From NCBI RefSeq assembly GCF_021295395.1, contig NZ_JAIWOU010000001.1, forward strand, positions 313,001 through 377,000: a stretch of 64,000 bases of DNA. Direction: 5' to 3'. The notes under the pieces were generated by a model, which made no database searches, had not been told where the DNA came from, and saw only the letters and a program-made list of their open reading frames with translations. A program made the position numbers and the translations under genes. This document shows positions 1 through 8,614 of the stretch, piece by piece. Source of the DNA: Komagataeibacter sp. FNDCR2 (GTDB taxonomy: Bacteria > Pseudomonadota > Alphaproteobacteria > Acetobacterales > Acetobacteraceae). The stretch's first letter is position 1; each line of letters begins with the position of its first letter.

Positions 1-557
1 GCCTGCGTACGGGCAGGCCCCTGCATTGGAATGGCAAGGTCGGAGGGGACGGGTTCGAGGTCAAGCGCCTTGCGGATGAAATTGCGCAGGGAGACGACCA
101 GATCATGCGTATGCATGCGTTGTCCGGACACCAGTTCCCGTGCCGCGTGTTCAGCCAGGCGGACATGTTCTTCAGTCCCCAGAAGAATGATATCCGACAA
201 AGCGGCCTCAACGGCGTCACGGATGCGCCGGGCCCGCTCAGACCCCGTGGCGCTGATGACATCCATTCCATCATCCATATTGGGGAAGGAAAGATCTTGT
301 GCCTGAATCGCTGTCCGAATTTCCCGGCGATGCCGTGGGTCCACGGACAGATCGCCAGTAAAGGAACCACCCAGCGTGCGATAGGCGGCAATCAGGGTGC
401 GCAGGCGTTCGTTGATCTGACGGTTCATGCGTTCACGCCGTTGCTGGATCGCAACCATCATCAACAGCCGGATGCCAACGCCGATCAGCGTAATCAGGGA
501 TAGCCCGATCATGGTGATCAGGAAGCTGTGCCACGAACTGAAATCAGGGTTGTGCAT
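1..557 (-). CDS. Conserved membrane-anchored protein, 3' end outside window
   Basis: The reading frame is open from an ATG at 557 down to the window edge, so only the first 185 residues are visible. It begins MHNPDFSSWHSFLITMIG and has one hydrophobic helix at about residues 12-36, followed by a basic stretch (QQRRERMNRQ) and a soluble region containing AAYRTLGGSFTGDL. That arrangement fits a single-pass protein with its soluble part in the cytoplasm. The YRTLGGSFTGDL segment resembles a family of conserved hypothetical proteins that I remember from other Proteobacteria; no function is known to me. It is transcribed away from the acyltransferase gene, with about 430 bases between the two starts. 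Confidence 0.75.
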   Translation of the reverse strand, partial: MHNPDFSSWHSFLITMIGLSLITLIGVGIRLLMMVAIQQRRERMNRQINERLRTLIAAYRTLGGSFTGDLSVDPRHRREIRTAIQAQDLSFPNMDDGMDVISATGSERARRIRDAVEAALSDIILLGTEEHVRLAEHAARELVSGQRMHTHDLVVSLRNFIRKALDLEPVPSDLAIPMQGPARTQ

Positions 558-988
558 GACTGGCTCCTTGCATATGGGCCGCGTATAAAACGGCATGGCT
601 ACCGTAGCCTATTGGAACCCGATTGGTGGCACGGGCATAAACCATGCAATCACCCGGTATCACCAAGTCCGGCCCGCCCGCTGCGTCCTCCCTTCCATTG
701 GCCTGTATAATAAGCAGCGCATTGAACAGAAATTATCTGGCCCATGGCAGTGTGCTGTGCGGAAACTCTTGTAGCAGCATAACGTTACGGGGACAGACAT
801 CATATGCATGATGTGTTACCGGTTCAGTATAATTCTTCCTGTCACTGACGGTATGATCATTCGTAATTGTATATAAATAGAATCGCGGTATTTATTCACG
901 CTTTATCATGCACGCATGATTTTGCGCTTCGATGAAGCATGACTGCCGATGTTTCACTTTCCGATATCAAAAAAAGAAAGTCAAATTC
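558..988. other. Divergent intergenic region without a recognised gene
   Basis: This 431-base gap separates the leftward membrane-protein gene from the rightward acyltransferase gene. The second half (from about 770) is clearly more A+T-rich than its surroundings. It presumably holds both promoters, but I could not assign a convincing -35/-10 pair. Short open frames here have no ribosome binding site or recognisable sequence. Confidence 0.5.
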
Positions 989-2059
989 ATGCGGAAACAG
1001 ATGTTCCATACAGTGGATGGACTGCGTGGTATTGCTGCGCTAGGGGTGGCGATGCTCCATATGCGAATATTATTTCCCTCAGTCTGGTATTTACAAGGGG
1101 GATATCTGGCTGTTGATCTGTTCTTCTGTCTGAGTGGATTTGTGTTGGCGGAAGCGTATTCGGCCCGACTTGATTCCGGTTTTCCGTTATCCGTTTTTGT
1201 CAAGAAACGTCTGTTACGCCTGTGGCCGCTTTACGCTCTTGGCCTGTTGATCGGTGCTTTCATGACCCTGTTGCGCATCGTTTTTGGTTATGATTCGCCC
1301 GCCAGCCTGATCTCTTTCATTCCAGCCCTGTTTTATATTCCGTGGAACGGGCCACTGGGTGAGCTTTATCCCCTCAATTTTCCAGCATGGTCGCTTTTTT
1401 ATGAGCTGGTGGTCAATATCCTTATGGTCGTTATCTGGCGGAAGCTCGATAATCGAACGCTGGTTACCCTGATAGGCTTATCCGGCGTCGCCCTTGTTAT
1501 TTCAGCATTTATGTGGGGTTCCCTGAATGCCGGTTTTTCTTGGGCCGGAGCCGGTGTGGCTATGGCGCGCGTGGGGTTTTCATTCTTCCTCGGCATCCTG
1601 CTCTGGCGGATGAAGCCAGCGCCTTCGCATCTTAGCGCATGGGTGCCTGCAATATTGCTGGCCGCCGCGCTCATGGTTGATGGCGCCGGTGTCCCGCGCG
1701 CGGTAACCGATCTGATAGATGTGATGATGGTGTTTCCGCTGATCGTGTGGCTTGGCGCCATAACCCGGCCCCGTGGTATCAGCCTGCTGTTTTTTGAAGC
1801 GATCGGGGCAGCCTCTTACGCTTTATATACCATTCACATGCCCATGCTGCGGCTGCTGGCCATGTTCATAAGCAAGGTCATGCATATTCCCCTTGATACT
1901 GTTCCCTATGTAGCCTGTCTGGAAATTCTGGCTGGCCTGCTTACGCTCGCATGGTTCCTGAACCGGATAGATATCATGGTCCGGAGAAAACTGGATGATG
2001 TCCTCAGGAAGGGTGTGCCCAACCCGCTGGAAACCGGGCTCCTGTCTGATAAGGTGTAA
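989..2059 (+). CDS. Acyltransferase 3 family membrane protein (OafA/YrhL type)
   Basis: This 356-residue integral membrane protein starts with an acyltransferase-3 signature: DGLRGIAALGVAMLHM at residues 8-23, then DLFFCLSGFVLAEAYS and a basic KKRLLRLWPLYALG loop. About ten membrane segments follow. Family members O-acylate (usually O-acetylate) sugars of surface polysaccharides or lipids on the membrane; the His of the MLHM motif is the usual essential residue. The start at 989 is preferred because the protein then opens just before the motif; a start at 932 would add a basic 19-residue leader. A second paralogue lies at 11687-12814. The gene is visibly more A+T-rich than its neighbours, and its acceptor cannot be deduced. 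Confidence 0.85.
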   Translation: MRKQMFHTVDGLRGIAALGVAMLHMRILFPSVWYLQGGYLAVDLFFCLSGFVLAEAYSARLDSGFPLSVFVKKRLLRLWPLYALGLLIGAFMTLLRIVFGYDSPASLISFIPALFYIPWNGPLGELYPLNFPAWSLFYELVVNILMVVIWRKLDNRTLVTLIGLSGVALVISAFMWGSLNAGFSWAGAGVAMARVGFSFFLGILLWRMKPAPSHLSAWVPAILLAAALMVDGAGVPRAVTDLIDVMMVFPLIVWLGAITRPRGISLLFFEAIGAASYALYTIHMPMLRLLAMFISKVMHIPLDTVPYVACLEILAGLLTLAWFLNRIDIMVRRKLDDVLRKGVPNPLETGLLSDKV

Positions 2060-2159
2060 AGGATATAGTCCCGAAGACAGGAGAGATATTTCTGCCAACC
2101 TATTCGGAATTAAGAGAAACAGCAGAATAATGTTTTGAGTATGAACTATAAAATAATAA

Positions 2160-2235
2160 AAGTTTTTGGGTGCCGCCTTTTTTAAAAAAGGCGGCGTTTT
2201 CTCAAGCTTTTTGAAAAAAGCTTCACCAAAAACTT
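2160..2235. repeat. Nested palindromic intergenic repeat
   Basis: Three inverted repeats are nested or adjacent. A perfect 24-base palindrome lies at 2172-2195 (GCCGCC, six T, six A, GGCGGC). A second hairpin at 2204-2223 has AAGCTTTTT against AAAAAAGCTT. The outer arms AAGTTTTTGGGTG (2160-2172) and CACCAAAAACTT (2224-2235) pair with one bulge. A related piece, GGTGAAGCTTTTT, occurs at 26444-26456 on the opposite strand. I remember similar elements scattered between genes in Komagataeibacter genomes. It may also terminate transcription of the acyltransferase gene. Confidence 0.75.
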
Positions 2236-2325
2236 CCAGGGACTTTATTTTCAGGTAGTCCGGAAAAAACGGCTTCGTACCATAAATTGCGCTGGTTTAT
2301 TGATGCAGTCATAAAGTAAAAGTAA

Positions 2326-2350
2326 CGGCTGAAGTTGGCTGCTTCAGCCG
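2326..2350 (-). terminator. Rho-independent terminator of the sorbosone dehydrogenase gene
   Basis: A perfect nine-base stem, CGGCTGAAG (2326-2334) and CTTCAGCCG (2342-2350), encloses a seven-base loop. Read leftward it is followed by TTACTTTTACTTT, a T-rich tract. It begins about 35 bases past the stop of the leftward gene. Confidence 0.75.
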
Positions 2351-2385
2351 CCGTTATTCCCGGCCCATTCCCACCTGCCGGCTGA

Positions 2386-3729
2386 TTATGGCTGCTGCGC
2401 GGCTGTTACCCGCCAGATCGTGTTGCCGACATCATCGGCCACCAGAAGTGCGCCTGATCCATCCAGGGCCAGACCAACGGGCCGTCCATGAACATGTTCT
2501 TCATCACCCGTCAGGAAGCCCGTCAGCACATCCTGCGGCTGTCCGGATGGCTCACCGTTATCAAAGGGAACGTAGATAACCTTATACCCGCTTTTCGGGC
2601 GTCTGTTCCATGAACCATGCTGGGCTACGAACAGGCCATGCCGCCATTGGTCGGGCAAAGCCGTCGCATCGTTCGAAAAAACTATCCCGAGCGAGGCCGT
2701 ATGGGGGCCGATGGCGTAATCCGGCGCGATCGCCCGTGCGACAAGATCCGGTCGCTGCGGCTGGACACGCTGATCGACATGCTGCCCGTAGTAACTGTAT
2801 GGCCAGCCATAGAATGCGCCTTCCTTTACCGCGGTGATGTAATCCGGGACCAGATCGCTTCCGATTTCGTCACGTTCATTGACGACCACCCAAAGCGCAC
2901 CCGTCTGGCTGTTCCATGCAAGGCCATTGGGGTTACGCAGCCCGGTCGCATACGCGCTCAGTTCCCCTGTGGAAAGGTCCAGGCGGTCTATACGCACCCG
3001 ACCCTTTTCGGCATCCATGCCATTATCGGCAACATTGCTGTTCGACCCTACCGTGACGTAGAGATACTTTCCATCAGGACTGGCCAGAATATTCTTTGTC
3101 CAGTGGTGGTTATAACCGGCGGGCAGGTCCACAACCTTCGTGCCACGGTCATGAATTCCGGTTGTGCCGTCCTGATAGGGGAATTTCACAATGGCATCGG
3201 CGTTCGCAACGTAGAGATCCGATCCGACAAGGGCGATCCCGAAGGGTGAGTAGAGATTTTCCAGAAACACCGAACGTAGGTCGGCCTGGCCATCGCCATC
3301 CGTGTCCCGCAGCAGGATGATCCTGTTTGGACTATGTTCTCCCGCCCCGGCCCGCCCCATGATGAAACGCGCCACGCGATTTTTTAACGTGCTGATATCC
3401 GTTCCCGGAGAATTGCTTTCCGAGACCAGAATATCCCCGTTTGGCAGTCTGTAGAGCCAGCGCGGATGATCCAGCCCCGTCGCATAGGCGCTGACGGACA
3501 AACCGGCGGGAACGGCAGGTTTCTGCCCGTTCTCCCATCTGCGGGGGGTGGCGACATTGATTGTCGGCATCAATGTCGCGTCGGGCGGGGGCAGTTCGGG
3601 GTGCGCGCCAAAGCCGCTGGCAAGCGGCAGGCTGGCCCGTTCCGGTCGCGCCACCATTTTCCACCCGCCAACGCCCGCCAGACCGATCACGACAAGAACC
3701 GCTATGGATACTTTCGTTTTCGTTCCCAA
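2386..3729 (-). CDS. PQQ-dependent sugar dehydrogenase, L-sorbosone dehydrogenase family
   Basis: This 447-residue protein has one N-terminal membrane helix (about residues 8-27, a likely signal anchor) followed by a six-bladed beta-propeller of the glucose/sorbosone dehydrogenase type. Recognisable blade sequences are [65 protein letters not shown] and [12 protein letters not shown]. Family members use PQQ and calcium in the periplasm to oxidise sugars or aldoses and pass electrons to the respiratory chain, a hallmark of acetic acid bacteria. The gene stands alone, with a good terminator downstream. Substrate cannot be read from the sequence; sorbosone is only the family name. Confidence 0.85.
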   Translation of the reverse strand: MGTKTKVSIAVLVVIGLAGVGGWKMVARPERASLPLASGFGAHPELPPPDATLMPTINVATPRRWENGQKPAVPAGLSVSAYATGLDHPRWLYRLPNGDILVSESNSPGTDISTLKNRVARFIMGRAGAGEHSPNRIILLRDTDGDGQADLRSVFLENLYSPFGIALVGSDLYVANADAIVKFPYQDGTTGIHDRGTKVVDLPAGYNHHWTKNILASPDGKYLYVTVGSNSNVADNGMDAEKGRVRIDRLDLSTGELSAYATGLRNPNGLAWNSQTGALWVVVNERDEIGSDLVPDYITAVKEGAFYGWPYSYYGQHVDQRVQPQRPDLVARAIAPDYAIGPHTASLGIVFSNDATALPDQWRHGLFVAQHGSWNRRPKSGYKVIYVPFDNGEPSGQPQDVLTGFLTGDEEHVHGRPVGLALDGSGALLVADDVGNTIWRVTAAQQP

Positions 3730-4448
3730 TGTCGTCTCTCCTGTTTCATCTGGCTGTTACAAGGATGAATAGCACGCGTTCGTTCATGACATTGTTATCA
3801 GTCATACGTGAAGTGAAAAAGTTGTGCCCGGCAGGGAGCATTCATAGCGGCGGGGACGGCACGTACTCCAGTTTCGATCCTCTCTTTTTCGGGTCCCGGG
3901 GGCTTCGCATCATCCGCAAGACAGCCGGGGTGGCGTATGGGTTCACCAATCCCGTCTTGTTTGTTCATGGCAATGCCCATACGTTCCGCCGTTTTGCCGA
4001 ATTCCATCTTGCCGTTATCCATAAAACAGTATGTTCCACCGGGTTTGCGCGCCTGAGGGCAATGCGGAACGCTATTGATGCGACGGAGAGGGGAGGGGAA
4101 GCTCTGGATGCGGCGATAGTCATTCCATCCAGTTATAGAATTATCGCTCTAAACGAAATTATAAGCTATCATGTCACCTGTCCGCGCGGGAAGCGGGGCG
4201 TCCGGCATGGCTGGCACCTGCATCGCAGTCCCCGCCGCCCGCTCTGGCGCTGGGCCAATGCGGCTTTTCCATCTCCCGGTGCATGATGGTCAAATACCGG
4301 TATATGCTGGGTATTGCCTATTCTTTTCGAATATAAGAATAAATGCGAAATTAATACATTAATAGAAGTTGTTTATATTCTTTTTTGTAAAAAAGAACAA
4401 AAAAACTTTTTATTGTTTAAGTATTATATGTCGGGTCAATATGGGATT
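3730..4448. other. 719-base region with no gene I can support
   Basis: This gap lies upstream of the sorbosone dehydrogenase homologue and downstream of rlmJ. Open frames occur (3798-4022 leftward; a rightward one running in from antisense of the dehydrogenase gene) but they lack ribosome binding sites, recognisable motifs and any signal peptide. The last 150 bases are strongly A+T-rich. It may contain the dehydrogenase promoter or decayed sequence. Confidence 0.4.
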
Positions 4449-5300
4449 CTATTCCGGCACGATCCATTCCACGGTGCTTTCCGTCTCGCCATCGCCCAGG
4501 CAGGGGCATAATGCCGCAAGGATATCACGCGCCTCTTCATCAAACTGAAACGGGGGATTGGCGATAAGGAGCCCACTCCCGTTCAGGCGCGCGGGATCCA
4601 GAGGGGGGCGGAGCGTCAGTTCCGTGGCCAGAAGGTTCCGCTGCCCGGCATCTTTCAGCGCATTCAGGAAGGCCCGCGTGGGTGCGCGGTGTTTGATCGG
4701 GTACCACACCGCCACAATACCGGTGGGAAACCGGCGTCGTGCCGTAATGATGGCGTCCGTTACACGCTGGAATTCATCTTTCCGTTCAAAGGGCGGGTCC
4801 ATGAAGACCAGCCCACGCTTTGCCGTTTTGGGCGGGAGCAGGGCTGTCATGGCCTCATACCCGTCGCGCCCGTGTACAGATACGCTCCGGTTGTGCCGGA
4901 ACAGCCGCCGGAGGCTCTGCTGGTCTTCGGGGTGGAGTTCACAGCATGTCAGGGTATCGCCGGGGCGCAGAAGCCGTGCGACCAGTTCGGGTGACCCGGG
5001 GTAGAACAGGCGGCCCTCATGCTCGCGGATAACTGCCCGGACAATCTCCAGCCAGTGTTTCAGGGCAGGGCTCGGGCAGGGGGCAAGGGGGGATTCAAGC
5101 ATGCGGCCAATGCCGTCGCGCCATTCTCCCGTTGCCTGGGCCTCGGGGCCGGACAGATCGTACAGGCCAATCCCGGCATGCGTATCCAGAACCGAAAAAG
5201 GGGCTGGTTTGCGGCACAGGGAATCAATCAGTGCCGTCAACAGGGCATGTTTCATGACATCGGCAAAATTACCGGCGTGGTAGCTGTGTCTGTAATTCAA
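4449..5300 (-). CDS. rlmJ: 23S rRNA (adenine(2030)-N6)-methyltransferase
   Basis: This 283-residue protein matches RlmJ, which methylates A2030 of 23S rRNA using S-adenosylmethionine. It starts with the family hallmark MNYRHSYHAGNFADVMKH. It then has an S-adenosylmethionine loop FSVLDTHAGIGLYDL near residues 36-50 and the DPPFE catalytic motif of amino-group methyltransferases near residue 168, followed by KHRAPTRAFL. Length equals the usual 280 residues. The start codon is TTG at 5300, preceded by AGGG at suitable distance; the conserved N-terminus leaves little doubt. It is a single-gene unit with about 200 bases on its left before the next leftward gene. Confidence 0.93.
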   Translation of the reverse strand: MNYRHSYHAGNFADVMKHALLTALIDSLCRKPAPFSVLDTHAGIGLYDLSGPEAQATGEWRDGIGRMLESPLAPCPSPALKHWLEIVRAVIREHEGRLFYPGSPELVARLLRPGDTLTCCELHPEDQQSLRRLFRHNRSVSVHGRDGYEAMTALLPPKTAKRGLVFMDPPFERKDEFQRVTDAIITARRRFPTGIVAVWYPIKHRAPTRAFLNALKDAGQRNLLATELTLRPPLDPARLNGSGLLIANPPFQFDEEARDILAALCPCLGDGETESTVEWIVPE

Positions 5301-5501
5301 TGCGGCCCTGCCCCGGATACTGGTCTTCTCTTATGGAACCCGCACTGGATGGCGCTTTTTTCCATCCGGGGCAAATGATTTATGCCATAACGGAGCGATC
5401 CGGACCCGGCCGCGACGGGTGACTGACCGGCATGATAGAACCATATCCGGCCCATACGGCCCGGTTATCCATATGTCCTTCACGCTGGATCGCCTGCCTG
5501 C

Positions 5502-6569
5502 CTACAGGCCTGCCTTTCTGGCCTGCCGGGCGGCTATGGCATGGAACGCCCGGATCAGATCGGCCACGGGCGCGCCCTGTGGGGTCTGGCGCATGGCCTG
5601 ACGTCGGGCCTGCGTGCAGATATGCCGTGCGCGATCGGGTTGGAACCCCAGTTCCTTACGGGTTCTGGCCAGCACGTCATCAAGCTGGTTCAGTATGGCG
5701 GCTTCATCCTCATCGCCCGGTTGTAGCCGGTCCGATGGGTTATTGTACCGTACGAATTTCTGGGCTATTGTCATCGAACTCGCCAGCATGAGGATAAAGC
5801 TGAACTCGCTGATGAGCGTATTGTCCGGGATTTCGCCACGGGCCGCCATTTCCCCTTCATACACCACCTGGGCCGCAGCACGGCTGAAGGCCCAGGCGAC
5901 AGTGCTGGCTTCGTAGCTGCCTGCCTTGTCCAGAAAGACGATGTCCGCCGTTATCCTTTCCAGGCCGGTGAGCCCGTTATGCATATCGACAGGCCGGGAC
6001 AGGGGGGACGAAACTTCATGCATCAGGCCCGTTGCCAGTTCTTCCTGCCGGTTCATGAGGTTCCGGGCGTCGTTCTGTTCGGCTCTTGTAAACAGGCCCC
6101 GTTCGTTCGTGCTGACCGCGGCCAGTGCGGTCCTGTCAAGCTGGGCCATGAGCGTATTACGGACGATGGCATAGCGTCCGTCCGGATCAAGTGATTTATC
6201 CCCGGCGGCCAGCGCCGCATAGGCAATATCCATGCTGGCCCGCGCCGCCAGGGCAATTTCCTGTGGCGGGAGACCTGATGAGAGCGACATGGCCCCCGGA
6301 TCGAAAGCCCCCAGCCCGAGGGCCGTGGCGTCGATATCGGCATAAGTGGGAAAGAACCGGGTATAATAGGCGATCTGCGGGTCCGTAGTGCTGTCCGTTG
6401 CCTGCGCCAGTTCCGTCATGGCTTCGGCGGACAGGGTGACGATATCATCACTGATACCCGATGCGGGCGCGCTGGCTGTTCCCGATGCTGATGACATATC
6501 GCGATCGTTGCCAGCCTCCTGAAGCGAGAGATAGGCGGCCTGTGGGGTCGTGGGGTTAATCGTCGTCAT
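5502..6569 (-). CDS. Unrecognised 355-residue protein
   Basis: I do not recognise this protein. It starts MTTINPTTPQAAYLSLQEAG and has no signal peptide or membrane helix. The first 60 residues are rich in Ser, Ala, Thr and Asp and look disordered. The rest is predicted mostly helical, with segments such as ITADIVFLDKAGSYEASTVA and FILMLASSMTIAQKFVRYNN. The ATG at 6569 is chosen because GGAA lies at proper distance before it; an in-frame ATG five codons upstream has none. Long coding continuity and composition support a real gene. It could be co-transcribed with the small membrane-protein gene upstream (6741-6995), about 170 bases away. Confidence 0.7.
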   Translation of the reverse strand: MTTINPTTPQAAYLSLQEAGNDRDMSSASGTASAPASGISDDIVTLSAEAMTELAQATDSTTDPQIAYYTRFFPTYADIDATALGLGAFDPGAMSLSSGLPPQEIALAARASMDIAYAALAAGDKSLDPDGRYAIVRNTLMAQLDRTALAAVSTNERGLFTRAEQNDARNLMNRQEELATGLMHEVSSPLSRPVDMHNGLTGLERITADIVFLDKAGSYEASTVAWAFSRAAAQVVYEGEMAARGEIPDNTLISEFSFILMLASSMTIAQKFVRYNNPSDRLQPGDEDEAAILNQLDDVLARTRKELGFQPDRARHICTQARRQAMRQTPQGAPVADLIRAFHAIAARQARKAGL

Positions 6570-6740
6570 GCAATATTCCATCATGGGCGGCGTAGCCGGC
6601 CCCGTTCCGCCGCTCTGCCGCCACGCATGGTTTCACACCGGATCCCGTACCGTACTCACGCGATGAAACCATCGAAACCGTCAGGCCAGCGGGTTTGTCG
6701 CCCAACCTGGCCGCTGCCGTCGCTTCAGCGCAGGTATGGC

Positions 6741-6995
6741 TTACAGCGGGTCTGTTTCCGGCAGCTTGTAATGTCCGGATGAACTTCCGGTTGCGACCCA
6801 CAGGATGAGCGAGGGGATGAAGAAATAAACCCCCATGCCGCTGATGAGCCAGGGCACCAGATAGGACATGTCGGTCTGGAGCACGAAGCGGCAGACCAGA
6901 TTGGCAATGCCCATCATGACGACGATGCAGAAGAAGACCCCGGTATTCATGAGAAGTGTTCGGCCACCGTTAAACTGCCGGATATGGTCTATCAT
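6741..6995 (-). CDS. Small two-helix membrane protein
   Basis: This 84-residue protein has two hydrophobic segments, about residues 16-39 (NTGVFFCIVVMMGIANLVCR) and 44-67 (YLVPWLISGMGVYFFIPSLI). A short polar tail ends KLPETDPL. AGGA lies nine bases before the ATG, which supports translation. Function unknown. Both ends are probably cytoplasmic because of the basic residues flanking helix one. Confidence 0.6.
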   Translation of the reverse strand: MIDHIRQFNGGRTLLMNTGVFFCIVVMMGIANLVCRFVLQTDMSYLVPWLISGMGVYFFIPSLILWVATGSSSGHYKLPETDPL

Positions 6996-7261
6996 CGCAT
7001 TGTCCTGTCATTCTGCCATTCAGCCACCGCATCTTAAGATCACCCGTGGCGAATGTCACTGACCAGGACCCCGGCGCGGACATGAAATGGCAGGGCGGAA
7101 CGGATGGGAAATACCCGGATCTGAGTCAAATATGATCAGCAGGCGGCTCATTAATCAATTACCTGCCTGTTTATAATACATTTATTGATAGGGATGCGTG
7201 AAGCGCGGTTCTTCCTGTGGTGGCGCGTGGTATGGCCGCGACCCGTCCGATGCGGAAGTAC

Positions 7262-8212
7262 TTATTTGTTCGAAAAAGGCTGCCCGTCCCACGTCACGAC
7301 TTTTCCCGGCCCGCACACGGCGCCCTGCGTGCCGCCAAATCCGTAAAGCAGGGCAGGAATCTTGAGGTTGTTGTAGGGCAGGCTTGTCTCGACAAAGCAG
7401 GGTTGTTTGGGGTGTTTGGGGTTCCACCCATCGACCGTGATGCTTGATCCGGCACTCATGTAAAGTGATCCGGCGGGTACGCCCTCCAATGCGCCGAGTA
7501 CGATTTCAGGCTTGCCGGTATCGGCGTTTTCAATGTGGCCGGTGAAGGAGGTGCCGCCGCGCAGGATCATCTGCTGGCCATTGAAATCGAAACTTGTACC
7601 TTCAAAATCAAATTCCCAGCATGATTCCTCATCAATCCCGGCAATGGAATTGTTATAGATCGTCCCGCCGGAAAATGTTGAACGCTCTCCCGCATTATGG
7701 GTGCCCGGCTGCGTATAAATGCCGATATTTCCATTTCCGATCATGACATTGAACATGTCCACACCCCAGACATTGTTTCCAAAGGAAATGCCATGATTGA
7801 AACCCTGAATTGAAACACTGAAAAGCGCCATGGCGGCATTGACGTTATAGTTGTTGTCTCCGGTATAATTCATCGTTATACCATCAATTGATCTGTTTCC
7901 ATGTAATGTGATGTCTTCCAGACGGTTCGTTTTTACCCAGTCATGGTGGGGAAACCCGTCCTGCGAAATGTAGAGGCAGGTGCCCGATGTCATCCGGCAT
8001 TCAAATGTCGCATTGCGGATCGTGACCAGTTCGGGGTTGATCTTCAATGTTCTGGTCAGATTTTTCGTGGTGCCCTGCAGATCGATAAGACAGCCCCGGG
8101 TACCTGCGTAACAGCCATTCAACATGGTTTGCAGGGTGGCGCTATCATCAGCCCGCGCGGCGGCTACCGGGGCGACAACCCCTAAAATGGCAAGAAAAAT
8201 CGGATATTTCAT
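7262..8212 (-). CDS. Exported right-handed beta-helix protein
   Basis: This 316-residue protein opens with a signal peptide (MKYPIFLAILGVVAPVAAARA, cleaved before DDS). The body repeats short strands with Asn/Gly turns, as in pectate-lyase-like parallel beta-helices: LVTIRNATFECRM, LEDITLHGNRSIDGITM, VWGVDMFNVMIGNGNIGIY, RSTFSGGTIYNNSIAGI. Such folds bind or cleave polysaccharides, and the gene borders the exopolysaccharide locus, so a role in polymer trimming is plausible. I cannot identify catalytic residues. Four or more Cys (TRGCL, FECRM, SGTCL, AVCGP) could form disulfides. The start at 8212 is chosen because the signal peptide begins there and GGAG precedes it; an upstream in-frame ATG adds a non-signal leader. 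Confidence 0.75.
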   Translation of the reverse strand: MKYPIFLAILGVVAPVAAARADDSATLQTMLNGCYAGTRGCLIDLQGTTKNLTRTLKINPELVTIRNATFECRMTSGTCLYISQDGFPHHDWVKTNRLEDITLHGNRSIDGITMNYTGDNNYNVNAAMALFSVSIQGFNHGISFGNNVWGVDMFNVMIGNGNIGIYTQPGTHNAGERSTFSGGTIYNNSIAGIDEESCWEFDFEGTSFDFNGQQMILRGGTSFTGHIENADTGKPEIVLGALEGVPAGSLYMSAGSSITVDGWNPKHPKQPCFVETSLPYNNLKIPALLYGFGGTQGAVCGPGKVVTWDGQPFSNK

Positions 8213-8313
8213 CAGTTCTTCACTCCCATGACGGATCTTGCAGGCATAGCCCGCAGATTCATGACGCCCTGGGTCAACGCCTGTTCGTGCCGATCTTTTC
8301 AGTGCGCAGTAGA

Positions 8314-8574
8314 ATGGGGGCAGATAAATTGGCATGCACCCGTGAAGTAGGCCCGTCGTTTAGAAAAGACGCCTGTACCTTCCTTGCGGCAGGAGCCGAC
8401 AAACTGGAGCAGGCCTGCCCGCCGGAAGTGACGTATGTCACGGCGCGCGTTCGCTCGGTTGCGGAAAATTATGGTATTGATAACCCGCACCTGACGGTCA
8501 CACGTGGGTATATCGCCGGGCTGATGGGTAATTCCCGCAGCATCAGGAATATCCGGGTGGATTCCAGAAGATCA
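8314..8574 (+). pseudogene. Possible remnant of a RepB-type plasmid partition protein
   Basis: In the gap between the beta-helix and flippase genes a rightward frame contains NYGIDNPHLTVTRGYIAGLM (8461-8520). This resembles the conserved C-terminal part of RepB/ParB-type plasmid partition proteins, where a YG..-L-L-ARGY-LL-N pattern precedes the end of the protein. Nothing N-terminal (ParB nuclease-like or helix-turn-helix part) is present, and downstream the frame runs into antisense of the flippase gene. I read it as a decayed fragment left by plasmid integration. The similarity is judged by eye over about 30 residues, so confidence is low. Confidence 0.3.
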
Positions 8575-8614
8575 CCGCCAGTGCGGAACAGGCGTAACGC
8601 ACGGCATTCCGGCC

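Noticed and set aside
3798-4022. Leftward 74-codon frame
   Set aside because: No ribosome binding site at useful distance, no motif or helix.
3561-4286. Rightward 241-codon frame between the dehydrogenase homologue and rlmJ
   Set aside because: Its first half is antisense to the dehydrogenase gene, there is no ribosome binding site, and the sequence is not recognisable.
5347-5367. Hairpin GGATGG/CCATCC downstream of the unknown leftward gene
   Set aside because: Short stem and no T-run on the relevant strand, so not called a terminator.
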